DNA from: Phycisphaerales bacterium
Lineage (GTDB): Bacteria; Planctomycetota; Phycisphaerae; Phycisphaerales; UBA1924
Assembly (NCBI GenBank): GCA_020849105.1
Contig: JADLGW010000016.1
Span: 1 to 64,000 of the forward strand
Direction: 5' to 3'
Length of the DNA: 64,000 nt
Shown in pieces: positions 9,401 to 17,331 of the stretch (position 1 is its first letter; each line of letters opens with the position of its first letter). The position numbers and the translations under genes are program-made. Below the pieces are notes generated by a model. The model was not told the DNA's origin and did not search any database. It worked only from the letters and a program-made list of their open reading frames with translations.

Positions 9401-9666
9401 ATCACTCCGGGCAGGGGATGCACCTCCACGATCACGCCGGCCACAGCGGATGCCCCGACCGTCGCCACCTCCGTGACCGGATCCGCCAGGAGCCGCCCCA
9501 CCACCGTGTCCAGGTGGCGTGCCTCCAGGTCCGCCTCGATCAGGTACACCCGCGCCGAACGCGCCGCGGACAGTGTCAACCCGTGCGCTCCGGCCTGCCG
9601 GACCAGCGCCGCCCCACGCGGGTCATCCCCTCGCGACCGAACCTCAACTCTGTGGACTTGTGGCAT
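6424..9666 (-). CDS. purL: Phosphoribosylformylglycinamidine synthase with N-terminal PurS-like domains
   Basis: This is the FGAM synthase of de novo purine synthesis, converting FGAR, ATP and ammonia to FGAM. The start at 9666 (MPQVHRVEVRSR) lies 6 nt after a TACCAT -10 box. Residues 1-170 look like two PurS-type modules fused to the catalytic subunit. Next come the substrate- and ATP-site motifs: TWSEHCVHKTM, VETHNHPSAIEPYGGAATG, GRTGRDGIHGATFSSAEM, QIGNAIEEKRVLDA and SAHDCSDGGML. The product is 1080 residues and has no C-terminal glutaminase domain, so a separate PurQ is expected elsewhere. Three insertions relative to the family norm stand out, at about residues 236-292, 413-440 and 683-701 (GSDRATERRRDAETERVTSS). 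They are made of GA-rich repeated DNA. Confidence 0.95.
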   Translation of the reverse strand: MPQVHRVEVRSRGDDPRGAALVRQAGAHGLTLSAARSARVYLIEADLEARHLDTVVGRLLADPVTEVATVGASAVAGVIVEVHPLPGVMDPAAQSVRDAVRDLTGQETLVSTGWRFDLSGIDEAGAARLARAVLANPVIQRIHTEPYQPAELPRGHAYTFVQRTVAIRRLGDADLERLSRDAHLFLSLEEMRAIRAEYERVGREPTDIELETLAQTWSEHCVHKTMKSRVVYRAKRNGEPAERRSDEVRGGGGAAPAVPKRARVEIGFTFTPGGKAGAAPARPAPSPTPPLPSAASLQPDDPIDWSGRPGHMVNADGSVTIDNLLRSTVAAATRELVEDGVDWTLSVFKDNSGVIAFDGDNAVCVKVETHNHPSAIEPYGGAATGIGGCIRDVIGTGLGARPIASTDVFCVAPPGQHAEGAEVGEKTACGPSLPPGCLPPRRVLSEVVAGVRDYGNRMGIPTVSGAVAFDERYVGNPLVFCGCVGVMPRDRVEGRVGTGDRIIALGGRTGRDGIHGATFSSAEMEATHADEFAHAVQIGNAIEEKRVLDAILRARDGRGGPLFTALTDCGAGGFSSAVGEMGRDLGAEVHLDRAPLKYDGLSYTEIWISEAQERMVLAVPPGSVAALRAICEEEHVEIADLGHFGTASRELILHYKGTEVGRLDVHFLHEGLPQPTREAVWAGSDRATERRRDAETERVTSSIGDALVALLRHPNIASKHWIIRQYDHEVRGATVLKPLVGPGGRGPGDAAVIEPVPGTGRGLSISCGLATGVGDPAAGGDPYLMALAAIDECVRNLVCVGTDPRRIAILDNFCWPSCGKPENLGSLVRAAAGCYDGAKAFRTPFVSGKDSLNNQLRYTDPVTGDSRVIEIPPTLLITGIGIVPSLARVVTMDAKQPGNVLLLIGETTGDMGGSHYEQVSGNTGTRVPRVDLAAGPRTAQAVAQCMADGLAVSAHDCSDGGMLVAVAEMLIATTTGAGAATLDDLLARPPGVPPLGVDLTVDPGSLEAHEMAFSESPSRYVLEVRAGDVQRVRTVLRDFGGVRAQTLGALNAGGRLVWQRADLDEAVRDLAETWLAPLDW

Positions 9667-9672
9667 GCGCCG

Positions 9673-9678
9673 ATGGTA
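9673..9678 (-). promoter_or_regulatory. -10 box for purL, leaderless geometry
   Basis: TACCAT on the minus strand lies 6 nt before the purL ATG, so transcription should start at or next to the start codon. Confidence 0.55.
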
Positions 9679-9726
9679 TGGGCCTGTGGCGGGGGCGTCC
9701 CCCCTGTGCCGCCGCGTCAACCCGGC

Positions 9727-9732
9727 TACATT
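9727..9732 (+). promoter_or_regulatory. -10 box for glycogen synthase, leaderless geometry
   Basis: TACATT lies 8 nt before the GTG at 9741. It is arranged back to back with the purL -10 box 48 bp away, forming a compact divergent promoter. Confidence 0.55.
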
Positions 9733-9740
9733 GTCAGCCA

Positions 9741-11636
9741 GTGCCACCAGGAGCCAACGGCCGCGTGCCCGCCCACCCGCCCGAGAGCGGCGTTATTCCG
9801 CGCCCACCCGCGGGTCACTTTCTGCTTGAAGTTGCCTGGGAAGTCTGCAACCAGGTCGGCGGTATCTACCAGGTTGTCCGGTCCAAAGTCCCCACGATGG
9901 CCGAGCGGTGGCGCGATCGCTACGCCCTCATCGGCCCCTGGGTAGAGGCCAAGGCCGCCCTGGAGTTCGACCCCACCAAACCCGCCGGCTGGATGGGGCG
10001 GGTGCTGGGCTCCCTCGCGAACGAGGGGCTGATTGTTCGCCACGGCCGCTGGCTCGTCCCCGGCAACCCCCGCGTCCTCCTCGTGGAGCACCAACTCCCC
10101 CGCCAGCGCCTCAACGAGGTCAAGCACACCCTCTGGCAGCAGCACCAGATCTCCTCGCCGCCCCAGGACCAGTGGATCGATGGCGCCATCTCTTTCGGCG
10201 AGGGCGTCCGCCGTCTCGTGGATCGCCTCTGGATGGAATGGAACGCCGGTGGCGCCGACCGCCGGATGATCGCCCACTTCCACGAGTGGCTCGGCGCCGT
10301 CGGCCTCCCGCTCCTCCGCAAACAGGGTGTCCCCGTTGCCACGGCCTTCACCACCCACGCGACCATCCTCGGCCGGTACATGGCCTCGAACGAGCCCGAC
10401 TTCTACGAGCGACTGGCGAGGGTGAAACCGGAGGTCGAGGCCGTCCGCTACGGCGTCGCCACCCAGCACGGCATCGAACGCGCCTGCGCCGCCCAGGCCC
10501 ATGTCATGACGACCGTCTCGGCCGTCACCGGCGAGGAGTGCCAGTACCTGCTGGGCCGCGCCCCGGACGTTATCGTCCCAAACGGCCTCAGCATCCGGCA
10601 GTACCACGCCGCGCACGAGATGCAGATCTTCCACGCGCAGTACAAGGAGAAGATCAACCTCTTCACCATGGGCCACTTCTTCCCCAGTTACTCCTTTGAC
10701 CTCGACAACACCCTCTACTTCTTCACCAGCGGCCGCTTCGAGCCCCGCAACAAGGGCTTCGACCTCTGCCTGGAGGCCATGGCACGCCTCAACGCGGAAC
10801 TCAAGGCGTCCGGTGCGGGCATCACCGTCGTCTTCATCATCGTCACCCAGCGCCCGGTGAGGTCGCTCAACCCGCAGGTGCTGGAGAAACTCGGGATCCT
10901 CCAGGAACTCCGCGGCGTGTGCCGGACCATCGGCGAGGGGCTCCAGGAGCAACTCTTCCGGCGCGGCGCCGCCGGCGAACGCATCCACCTGGACGACCTG
11001 GTGGAAGACTACTGGCGCCTGCGGTACAAGCGCACCCAGTTCGCGCTCCGCGCCGCCCGGCTCCCGCTCATTGTCACCCACATCATGGAGGACGACCAGA
11101 ACGACCCGGTCCTGGTCCAGATGCGCGAGCTCGGCCTCATCAACCGCCCGGAGGACCCGGTCAAGGTCGTCTACCACCCGGAGTTCATCAACCCCGTCAA
11201 CCCGCTGTGGGGCATGGAGTACGAGCAGTTCGTCCGCGGCTGCCACCTCGGCCTCTTCCCCAGCGCCTACGAGCCCTGGGGCTATACACCGCTGGAGTCC
11301 ATGGCCCTGGGCGTCCCCGCGATCAGCAGCGACCTGGCCGGGTTCGGCCGCTACACCGCGGAGAACTTCCTCGGTCACGAGGAACTCGGCCTGACGGTGC
11401 TCGCCCGGCGCGGGCGTACGTTCAACGACGCCGCGGCGGACCTCACCCGCAAACTCGTGGACTTCTGCAGGATGCGCCGGCGCGACCGCATCGCCCTTCG
11501 GAACGCGGTCGAACGCTTCTCCTGGGAGTTTGATTGGGACACCCTCGGCGTCGCGTACCACCGGGCGCACGAAATCGCCCTCCGGCGAGCGGAGCATCCC
11601 ACGCCCCAACGCCCGGTGCCTGCACCCGGACCATGA
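9741..11636 (+). CDS. Glycogen synthase, eukaryotic type (glycosyltransferase family 3)
   Basis: The product is ~631 residues and resembles the animal/fungal glycogen synthases of family GT3 more than bacterial GlgA. Recognisable parts are EVAWEVCNQVGGIYQVVRSK (N-terminal nucleotide-sugar site), HFHEWL, a TTHATILGRYMAS segment, FTSGRFEPRNKGFDLCLEAM (Arg/Lys pair of the active site), THIMEDDQNDPVL, and FPSAYEPWGYTPLESMALG (the acidic GT-B motif). It is expected to extend alpha-1,4-glucan from a nucleotide-glucose donor in the cytoplasm. The GTG at 9741 was chosen because a TACATT -10 box sits 8 nt upstream; GTG 9765 is an alternative. It is divergent from purL, and rnhA follows after 87 bp. 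GT3 enzymes occur patchily in bacteria, so this could be an old transfer. Confidence 0.93.
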   Translation: MPPGANGRVPAHPPESGVIPRPPAGHFLLEVAWEVCNQVGGIYQVVRSKVPTMAERWRDRYALIGPWVEAKAALEFDPTKPAGWMGRVLGSLANEGLIVRHGRWLVPGNPRVLLVEHQLPRQRLNEVKHTLWQQHQISSPPQDQWIDGAISFGEGVRRLVDRLWMEWNAGGADRRMIAHFHEWLGAVGLPLLRKQGVPVATAFTTHATILGRYMASNEPDFYERLARVKPEVEAVRYGVATQHGIERACAAQAHVMTTVSAVTGEECQYLLGRAPDVIVPNGLSIRQYHAAHEMQIFHAQYKEKINLFTMGHFFPSYSFDLDNTLYFFTSGRFEPRNKGFDLCLEAMARLNAELKASGAGITVVFIIVTQRPVRSLNPQVLEKLGILQELRGVCRTIGEGLQEQLFRRGAAGERIHLDDLVEDYWRLRYKRTQFALRAARLPLIVTHIMEDDQNDPVLVQMRELGLINRPEDPVKVVYHPEFINPVNPLWGMEYEQFVRGCHLGLFPSAYEPWGYTPLESMALGVPAISSDLAGFGRYTAENFLGHEELGLTVLARRGRTFNDAAADLTRKLVDFCRMRRRDRIALRNAVERFSWEFDWDTLGVAYHRAHEIALRRAEHPTPQRPVPAPGP

Positions 11637-11723
11637 CCTTTCCTCCGAACTGCCGCTGTGCTGCCCTGAGTCCTCTGCCTTGTGTCTTGAACGCTGCGAT
11701 TTGATCTCTCTCTTGGGTCCCTT

Positions 11724-12182
11724 GTGCCCCTGCCCCTTGTTCACCTCTTCACCGACGGCGCCTGCTCCGGCAACCCCGGGCCGGGCGGCTGGGCCTTCAT
11801 CCTCCGCCATCCTGCCAGCGGCAAGGAGATCGAACGCTCCGGCGGTGAAAGGACCACGACCAACAACCGCATGGAACTGATGGCCGTCATCGAGGGCCTC
11901 TCCGCGCTCTCGAAACCTTCGGGCGTGGACCTCTACAGCGATTCCCAGTACGTCCTCAATGGCCTCAATGAGTGGATGGAATCCTGGAAACGCCGCGGCT
12001 GGAAGACTGCGGGCAGGCAGCCCGTCAAGAACCGCGATCTCTGGGAACGCCTCGACGAACTGAAGACCAAGCACACCCTCCGCTTCCACTGGGTCCGCGG
12101 CCACAACGAGCACCCGGAGAACGAACGCTGCGACGCCCTCGCCGTCGCTGCGCGCGACAGGGCCGCCGGAGCGGGCGGTTGA
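11724..12182 (+). CDS. rnhA: Ribonuclease HI
   Basis: RNase HI degrades the RNA strand of RNA-DNA hybrids, for example R-loops and primers. The 152-residue length is normal. All four catalytic acids are visible: Asp in [15 protein letters not shown], Glu in [10 protein letters not shown], Asp in [10 protein letters not shown] and Asp in NERCDALA. A basic handle-like helix follows ([20 protein letters not shown]). The start is a GTG at 11724; the initial residues [12 protein letters not shown] fit the family. The preceding 87-bp spacer consists of CT-rich low-complexity sequence that resembles the repeated GA-rich insertions in purL and mutS read on the other strand. Confidence 0.95.
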   Translation: MPLPLVHLFTDGACSGNPGPGGWAFILRHPASGKEIERSGGERTTTNNRMELMAVIEGLSALSKPSGVDLYSDSQYVLNGLNEWMESWKRRGWKTAGRQPVKNRDLWERLDELKTKHTLRFHWVRGHNEHPENERCDALAVAARDRAAGAGG

Positions 12183-12331
12183 ACAGCCCCCGGGCGTGAG
12201 CGAGCGGAGCCCGAATCGGCGAGTTTTCATGGACGGAAGGGGCACCATACCTCTCTGGAGAGCGGCGCCACGGGAGCGTCCCATTGTGGCCAAGCGCCCT
12301 GAACATTCGCAAGGGGGAGGAGGCCGACCCC

Positions 12332-12337
12332 TACACT
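12332..12337 (+). promoter_or_regulatory. -10 box for proS, leaderless geometry
   Basis: TACACT lies 7 nt before the proS ATG, and no ribosome binding site lies in between. Confidence 0.6.
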
Positions 12338-12344
12338 TGCCCCC

Positions 12345-14264
12345 ATGGCCCAGAGCAAGCACACGGCGATCAGTTCGAAACGGCGCGGCACGGTCCAGCG
12401 GTGGACGGCCACGCTCATTCCCACGACGCGCGAGGCACCGGCAGAGGCGGTGGCGCCGAGTCATGTGCTGCTGTCCCGCGCCGGGTTCATCCGCCCGGTC
12501 GGCGGAGCGACCGCCGGCGGCGCGGGCGTGTACGACTACCTGCCGATGGCCTGGCGCGTGCTGCGGAAGGTCTCGGACATCATCCGCCAGGAGATGGACG
12601 CCGCGGGCGCGAGCGAGTTGCTGCTGCCGGCGCTGGAGCCGGTGGAGTTGTTCGCGGGCACCAAGCGCGACCTCGATTACGGCGACCTGCTCTTCAAGGT
12701 GACGGACCGGCACGGGCGGGTGGCGGCGCTGGCCCCGACGCACGAGGAGGTCATCACGGAACTGCTGCGCGGCGCGATCAACTCGTACACGCAGTTCCCG
12801 CTCAACCTGTACCAGATCCAGACGAAGTTCCGCGATGAGGCGCGCCCACGTGCGGGCCTGCTGCGCTGCCGCGAGTTCATCATGAAGGATGCGTACTCAT
12901 TCCACCTGGCGGTCGAGGGGCCCGGTGGCCTGAGCGAGGCTTACGACGCCATGTACCGGGCGTATGTGAACTCGTTCACGCGGTGCGGGCTGGATTTCAC
13001 CGTGGTGGAGGCCGAGAGCGGGCCGATCGGCGGCTCGGCCAGCCACGAGTTCATGGTGAACTGCGAGAGCGGTGAGGACACCATCTTGCGGTGTCCGGCC
13101 AGCGGGTACGCGGCCAACGTGGAGAAGTGCGAGATCGGCGAGCGGCCGGCCCCTTCACGAGGCTACTTCGGCGGCGAGCCCACGGGGGCGCTCGAGGAGG
13201 TCCACACCCCGAACTGCCCGGGCATCGAGGATGTCTCCAGGTTGATGAAGGTGAAGCCGGAGAACATGCTCAAAACAATTGTGTTCAGGGTCGAGGGGGG
13301 GTCCGCGCTCCGAACCGATACGGCCGGCGGCTCGATACGGAGCGCCGATCTGCCCGAGTGGGTCGTCGCGGTGGTCCGCGGCGACCATGAGGTGAACGAG
13401 GGCAAGGTCAAGGGCCTGGCGGGCGCGAGCGTGAAGATGGCCGACCCGGCGGAGGCGAAGGCCAAGGGGTTCTCCATCGGCTTTGTCAGCCCGCGCGCCG
13501 CGGTCGGGAAGAAGGGCGTGCTGCTGCTGGTCGATCGCGACGCCGCGGCGGGCTTCGACGATGCCAAGGGCAAGCCGCGGTTCTGGGCAACCGGCGGCGA
13601 CAGACCCGACTATCACGTCAAGCACTTCAACTGGCATCGCGACCTGGGGGTGGACCCCGGCGCGGGTGTCTCGGACACGTCGATCATCGTGGGTGACGTG
13701 CGGAACGCCCTGGCGGGCGATCCGTCGCCCCGGGCGGCCGGCGCGGCCCTGGTGACGGCCCGTGGGATCGAGGTCGGGCACATCTTCAAACTGGGGTCGA
13801 AGTACTCCGACGCGATGGGCTTCTCGGTGCTGGACAAGGAGCAGAAGAAGCAGCCGGTCATCATGGGGTGCTACGGCATCGGTGTGAGCCGCACCATGGC
13901 CGCGTGCGTCGAGATGAGCCATGACGCCGACGGCATCATCTGGCCCGCGACCATCGCTCCCTTCCATGTGCTGATCGTGCTGATGAAGCCGGATGAGGCG
14001 TCGCACCGCGCCGCCGCGGACCGCCTGGCGGCGGACCTGGCCGATGCCGGCGCCGACGTCCTGATCGATGATCGCGATGAACGTCCGGGTGTGAAGTTCA
14101 AGGATGCGGACCTGGTCGGTATCCCCGTCCGCTTGACCATCGGCGACCGGGCCCTTGCCGAAGGCGGCGTCGAGTTCAAGGCACGTCGCGACAAGGGCAA
14201 GGGCGAAGTCGTGAGACTCGACGGGGCGGCGGCACGGTGTGTTGATTCTCTGAACGCGGGGTGA
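12345..14264 (+). CDS. proS: Prolyl-tRNA synthetase
   Basis: A class II aminoacyl-tRNA synthetase that charges tRNA-Pro. It is the bacterial type, with motif 1 around residues 52-75 (PVGGATAGGAGVYDYLPMAW), motif 2 in FRDEARPRAGLLRCREFIMKD, an inserted editing domain at about residues 225-430 (VRGDHEVNEGKVKGL), motif 3 in GCYGIGVSRTMAACVE, and a C-terminal anticodon-binding domain (PFHVLIVLMKPDE...IDDRDERPGVKFKDADLVG). The 639-residue length is slightly above normal, partly because of a ~20-residue insertion at residues 317-336 in the editing domain. That insertion is encoded by an inverted repeat with GCGCTCCG/CGGAGCGC arms. Confidence 0.96.
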   Translation: MAQSKHTAISSKRRGTVQRWTATLIPTTREAPAEAVAPSHVLLSRAGFIRPVGGATAGGAGVYDYLPMAWRVLRKVSDIIRQEMDAAGASELLLPALEPVELFAGTKRDLDYGDLLFKVTDRHGRVAALAPTHEEVITELLRGAINSYTQFPLNLYQIQTKFRDEARPRAGLLRCREFIMKDAYSFHLAVEGPGGLSEAYDAMYRAYVNSFTRCGLDFTVVEAESGPIGGSASHEFMVNCESGEDTILRCPASGYAANVEKCEIGERPAPSRGYFGGEPTGALEEVHTPNCPGIEDVSRLMKVKPENMLKTIVFRVEGGSALRTDTAGGSIRSADLPEWVVAVVRGDHEVNEGKVKGLAGASVKMADPAEAKAKGFSIGFVSPRAAVGKKGVLLLVDRDAAAGFDDAKGKPRFWATGGDRPDYHVKHFNWHRDLGVDPGAGVSDTSIIVGDVRNALAGDPSPRAAGAALVTARGIEVGHIFKLGSKYSDAMGFSVLDKEQKKQPVIMGCYGIGVSRTMAACVEMSHDADGIIWPATIAPFHVLIVLMKPDEASHRAAADRLAADLADAGADVLIDDRDERPGVKFKDADLVGIPVRLTIGDRALAEGGVEFKARRDKGKGEVVRLDGAAARCVDSLNAG

Positions 14265-14430
14265 GACACGTTTGGATGGTCGGGTGCGCATCGGTGGAGC
14301 AGATGGTCGCGGCCCATGTCCTCTACCGTGCGCTCGGGTTCCGGCGAATAGACCGCTACGGCGGCGATCCGCTGCCGTGGACGGCCGACCCTGGGAACAG
14401 CGCGGCTCACAGGGCAATCCGGTGAGGCCG

Positions 14431-14436
14431 TAGACT
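14431..14436 (+). promoter_or_regulatory. -10 box before membrane protein gene
   Basis: TAGACT lies 10 nt before the ATG at 14447, near-leaderless geometry. The 182-bp spacer 14265-14446 holds nothing else I recognise. Confidence 0.4.
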
Positions 14437-14446
14437 GCGGCCGCCC

Positions 14447-15670
14447 ATGCACGACAACCTCCATCCGCGACAGAGGTGGCCGACAACCCTCGGCTGGGCG
14501 TGCTACCTCGCCTGCTCGTGGACCTGGTGCATCGGGATGTTCCTACCGGTGCTGCTGGTGCGGGACTTCGGGCCGTGGGGGTTTGTCGTGTTTGCGGTCC
14601 CCAACGTTGTGGGGGCGGCGGCGATGGGGTGGGTGCTCTCACGCGGCGCCGCCGATCGCATCGGTGCGGTCCACGCCTTCGCGGTCCGCATGTTCTCGGT
14701 GGTCACCGTCCTGTTCCAGGCGTTCTTCCTTGTCTGGCTCGTCGGCGCCAACCGCAAAGATAGCGCGTTCTCGTGGACCGTGATCGCTGCGCTGGCCTCC
14801 GTGGTCGTGGCCGACTTCGCCTGGGCGCGCGGGGCCATCCATCGCCGCATGGTCCTGGCCGCGTGCACGCTCGCCGTCTCGCTGGCCGTCGGCATCATCG
14901 TTGTTTCTGCACCTGCGCCGGCCACCGCTCCAGCGCCGCGGTCCCTCGACGTGCTCGCGCTTGCGCCGGTGTGCTGCTTCGGCTTCCTGCTCTGCCCGTA
15001 CCTGGACACGACGTTCCTCCACGCGGCCGGGGCGCAGGCGCGGCGGGAGCGCCGTGCCTCCTTCACGATCGGGTTCACTGTTCTCTTTGCCGCGATGATC
15101 CTGCTCACGCTGCTGTATTCCGGGTTCTTCCTGGTCGGCACCGCCATCATCCGGCCGGCGGGCGGATCTCTGCTGCGGGCCGCCCTGGCGGCGCACCTGG
15201 GCGTCCAACTGGCATTCACGATCATCGTGCACCCGCGCGGCAACACCCCTGGGAACCCCTTTGGTGCCGCGGGCTTCATCCTGGTGCTTGCCGTCATCGC
15301 CGCGGGGATCGTGGCTCCCGGATCGCTTGCCACACCCGAGTTCGGCGAAACCGTGTACCGGTGCTTCATGGGCTTCTATGGGCTCGTCTTCCCGGCGTAC
15401 GTCTGGCTCTGCATGATCCCGACGAGAGACGGGCACAGCGGGACGGATGGGCGCAGCGGTCGGCGCAAACTCATGACCTGGACGGTCGCCGTCGCCGTCG
15501 CCGCCCCGGCGTTCTGGATGGGATTCATCGAGAGGCAGACCTGGTGGCTGGTACCGGGGCTGGCGGTGGTGCTGCTGGCGCGGCTCCTCGTGCCGCGGTC
15601 CGGCGGCGGCGTGCCAAGCAAGCCCTCTCCCGCTTGCCCGCCCCTGTCAGCCGCGACTTCGCCGGATTAG
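14447..15670 (+). CDS. Multi-pass membrane protein of unknown function
   Basis: The 407-residue product has about ten hydrophobic segments spread over its length, for example GMFLPVLLV, FVVFAVPNVVGAAAMGWVL, FLVGTAIIR and GFILVLAVIAAGIVA, so it is an integral inner-membrane protein. The N-terminal pattern (WACYLACSWTWCIGMFLPVL, then PNVVGAAAMGWVLS) is vaguely permease-like, but I see no diagnostic transporter motif. Residues ~325-340 (DGHSGTDGRSGRR) are a hydrophilic, low-complexity insert whose DNA closely resembles the insertion in mutS. The gene lies between proS and the convergent purF. No function is assigned. Confidence 0.75.
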   Translation: MHDNLHPRQRWPTTLGWACYLACSWTWCIGMFLPVLLVRDFGPWGFVVFAVPNVVGAAAMGWVLSRGAADRIGAVHAFAVRMFSVVTVLFQAFFLVWLVGANRKDSAFSWTVIAALASVVVADFAWARGAIHRRMVLAACTLAVSLAVGIIVVSAPAPATAPAPRSLDVLALAPVCCFGFLLCPYLDTTFLHAAGAQARRERRASFTIGFTVLFAAMILLTLLYSGFFLVGTAIIRPAGGSLLRAALAAHLGVQLAFTIIVHPRGNTPGNPFGAAGFILVLAVIAAGIVAPGSLATPEFGETVYRCFMGFYGLVFPAYVWLCMIPTRDGHSGTDGRSGRRKLMTWTVAVAVAAPAFWMGFIERQTWWLVPGLAVVLLARLLVPRSGGGVPSKPSPACPPLSAATSPD

Positions 15671-15719
15671 ATACGGGGTCACGGTCGCGTCTCGTGTTCT
15701 ACCTTCTCCCGCGGTCGCG

Positions 15720-17258
15720 TCATCCGAACATGCGGAGCTGCTCGCTCTCGTGCACGATGTCGGTCAGCGGGTGGTCGATGTCCAGGCGGTAGTCGCCGGT
15801 GTAGCACGCGGTGCAGTAATGATCCGGCGGGCGGTGGACGCACGAGAGCATCCCCTCCAGCGACAGGTAGTGCAGCGAGTCCACGCCCAGGTACTGCCGG
15901 ATCTGTTCGACGCTGCGCCCGTTGGCAATGAGTTGGGTGCGTTCCGCGAAATCCACGCCGAAGTAGCACGGGTGCCGGATCGGCGGGCACGAGATGCGGA
16001 GGTGGATCTCGCTGGCCCCGGCCGAGCGGATCTGGTCCATCTTGGCCTTGGTGGTCGTGCCGCGGACGATGGAATCGTCCACGACGATCAGGCGTTTGCC
16101 GCGGACGATGTCCCCCACCACGTTCAGTTTCAGGCGCACGGCGGCGATGCGCTCGCTCTGGCTCGGCTTGATGAACGTCCGCCCCACGTAGCGGTTCGGC
16201 ACGATGCCCTCGCGGTAGGGGATGCCGCTGGCCCGGGCGTAACCGTTGGCGGCGGAGCGACCCGAGTCCGGCATCGGCATCACATAGTCCGCCGGCACCG
16301 GGGCCTCCGCCGCAAGGCGCTCGCCGAGGCGTTCCCGCACCTCCAGCACGTTCTCGCCGAAGAGCAGGCTCGACGGGTTGGCGAAGTAGACGTGCTCGAA
16401 AATGCAGTAGGCGGGGCGCGGGGCCTGCTCGGTGAACCGCCGGCTCTCGACGCCGCGCTCGCTGAGCGTGACGATCTCACCGGGTTCAACCTCGCGGACG
16501 TACTCGGCCCCGATCACGTCCAGGGCAACGGTCTCACTGGCCACCACCGGCTCGCCCGTCGGCATCATGCCCAGGACCAGCGGGCGCCAGCCCCATGGGT
16601 CGCGGGCCGCCTCGATCCGGTCCGGGAACAGGAACACGAGGCTGAATGCCCCTTGCAGGCGGCGGAGCGTCGCGGCCAGGGGGTCGGGCGTGCGCTGCTG
16701 GAAGGGCGACGCGAGCAGGTGGATGATGACCTCGGTATCGCTGGTGGTGTGGAAGAGGTGGCCGGACTCCTCGAACCGCTGACGCAGGGCCGCGGCGTTG
16801 ACCAGGTTGCCGTTGTGGGCGACGGCGACCTGCCCGGCGATGTAGTTCTCCAGCAACGGCTGGGCGTTGCAGGCGAGCGAACCGCCCGCGGTCGAGTACC
16901 GGTTGTGCCCGATCACGCCGCGGCCGGGGGCGCGGCCCGTGCCGTTCGAGTGGGCGCCGTTGTTCTCGTGCGGCGCAGGCTGGTGGGCCTTGTAATGGGC
17001 CTCCAGCCCCTGGATCACACGGTTGCTGAAGACCTCAGCCACCAGCCCCATGCCGGAGTGTCCCGCGAGCGTGTGCCCGTCGCTCACGGTGATCCCGGCG
17101 GACTCCTGCCCCCGGTGCTGCTCGGCGTACAGGCCCAGGTAGGTCAGCCGCACCGCGTCCGGGTGCCCCCAGACCCCGAACACGCCGCACTTTTCCTTCG
17201 GCGCATCGGACTTCGGCGTCAGGATGGGCAGCGGGAGCGGTGGCCGGCGGTTGCTCAC
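15720..17258 (-). CDS. purF: Amidophosphoribosyltransferase
   Basis: This enzyme performs the first committed step of purine synthesis: PRPP plus glutamine gives phosphoribosylamine. The start is a GTG at 17258, 8 nt after TACGAT. A 23-residue propeptide (to PKEK) precedes the catalytic nucleophile Cys24 (CGVFGVWG), which must become N-terminal by cleavage. The glutaminase part includes GHNRYSTAG and AHNGNL. The PRPP loop is RLIVVDDSIVRGTT. Cysteines in AYCIFEH, RISCPP and HYCTACYTGDY match the ligand positions of the 4Fe-4S, B. subtilis-like class. The product is 512 residues. Regulation is not evident beyond the leaderless promoter. Confidence 0.96.
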   Translation of the reverse strand: MSNRRPPLPLPILTPKSDAPKEKCGVFGVWGHPDAVRLTYLGLYAEQHRGQESAGITVSDGHTLAGHSGMGLVAEVFSNRVIQGLEAHYKAHQPAPHENNGAHSNGTGRAPGRGVIGHNRYSTAGGSLACNAQPLLENYIAGQVAVAHNGNLVNAAALRQRFEESGHLFHTTSDTEVIIHLLASPFQQRTPDPLAATLRRLQGAFSLVFLFPDRIEAARDPWGWRPLVLGMMPTGEPVVASETVALDVIGAEYVREVEPGEIVTLSERGVESRRFTEQAPRPAYCIFEHVYFANPSSLLFGENVLEVRERLGERLAAEAPVPADYVMPMPDSGRSAANGYARASGIPYREGIVPNRYVGRTFIKPSQSERIAAVRLKLNVVGDIVRGKRLIVVDDSIVRGTTTKAKMDQIRSAGASEIHLRISCPPIRHPCYFGVDFAERTQLIANGRSVEQIRQYLGVDSLHYLSLEGMLSCVHRPPDHYCTACYTGDYRLDIDHPLTDIVHESEQLRMFG

Positions 17259-17266
17259 GTGGCGTA

Positions 17267-17272
17267 ATCGTA
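17267..17272 (-). promoter_or_regulatory. -10 box for purF, leaderless geometry
   Basis: TACGAT on the minus strand lies 8 nt before the GTG start of purF. Confidence 0.5.
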
Positions 17273-17331
17273 GCGTCCCACACGCCCGCCGCGCGAGCCG
17301 ACACCAGGGCAAACTCACCAGCCACGGACGC

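Noticed and set aside
9726-12743. Open minus-strand frame of 1005 codons over glycogen synthase, rnhA and the start of proS
   Set aside because: It is antisense to three well-supported genes, has low-complexity acidic composition, and no signal, motif or ribosome binding site; such frames are common in GC-rich DNA.
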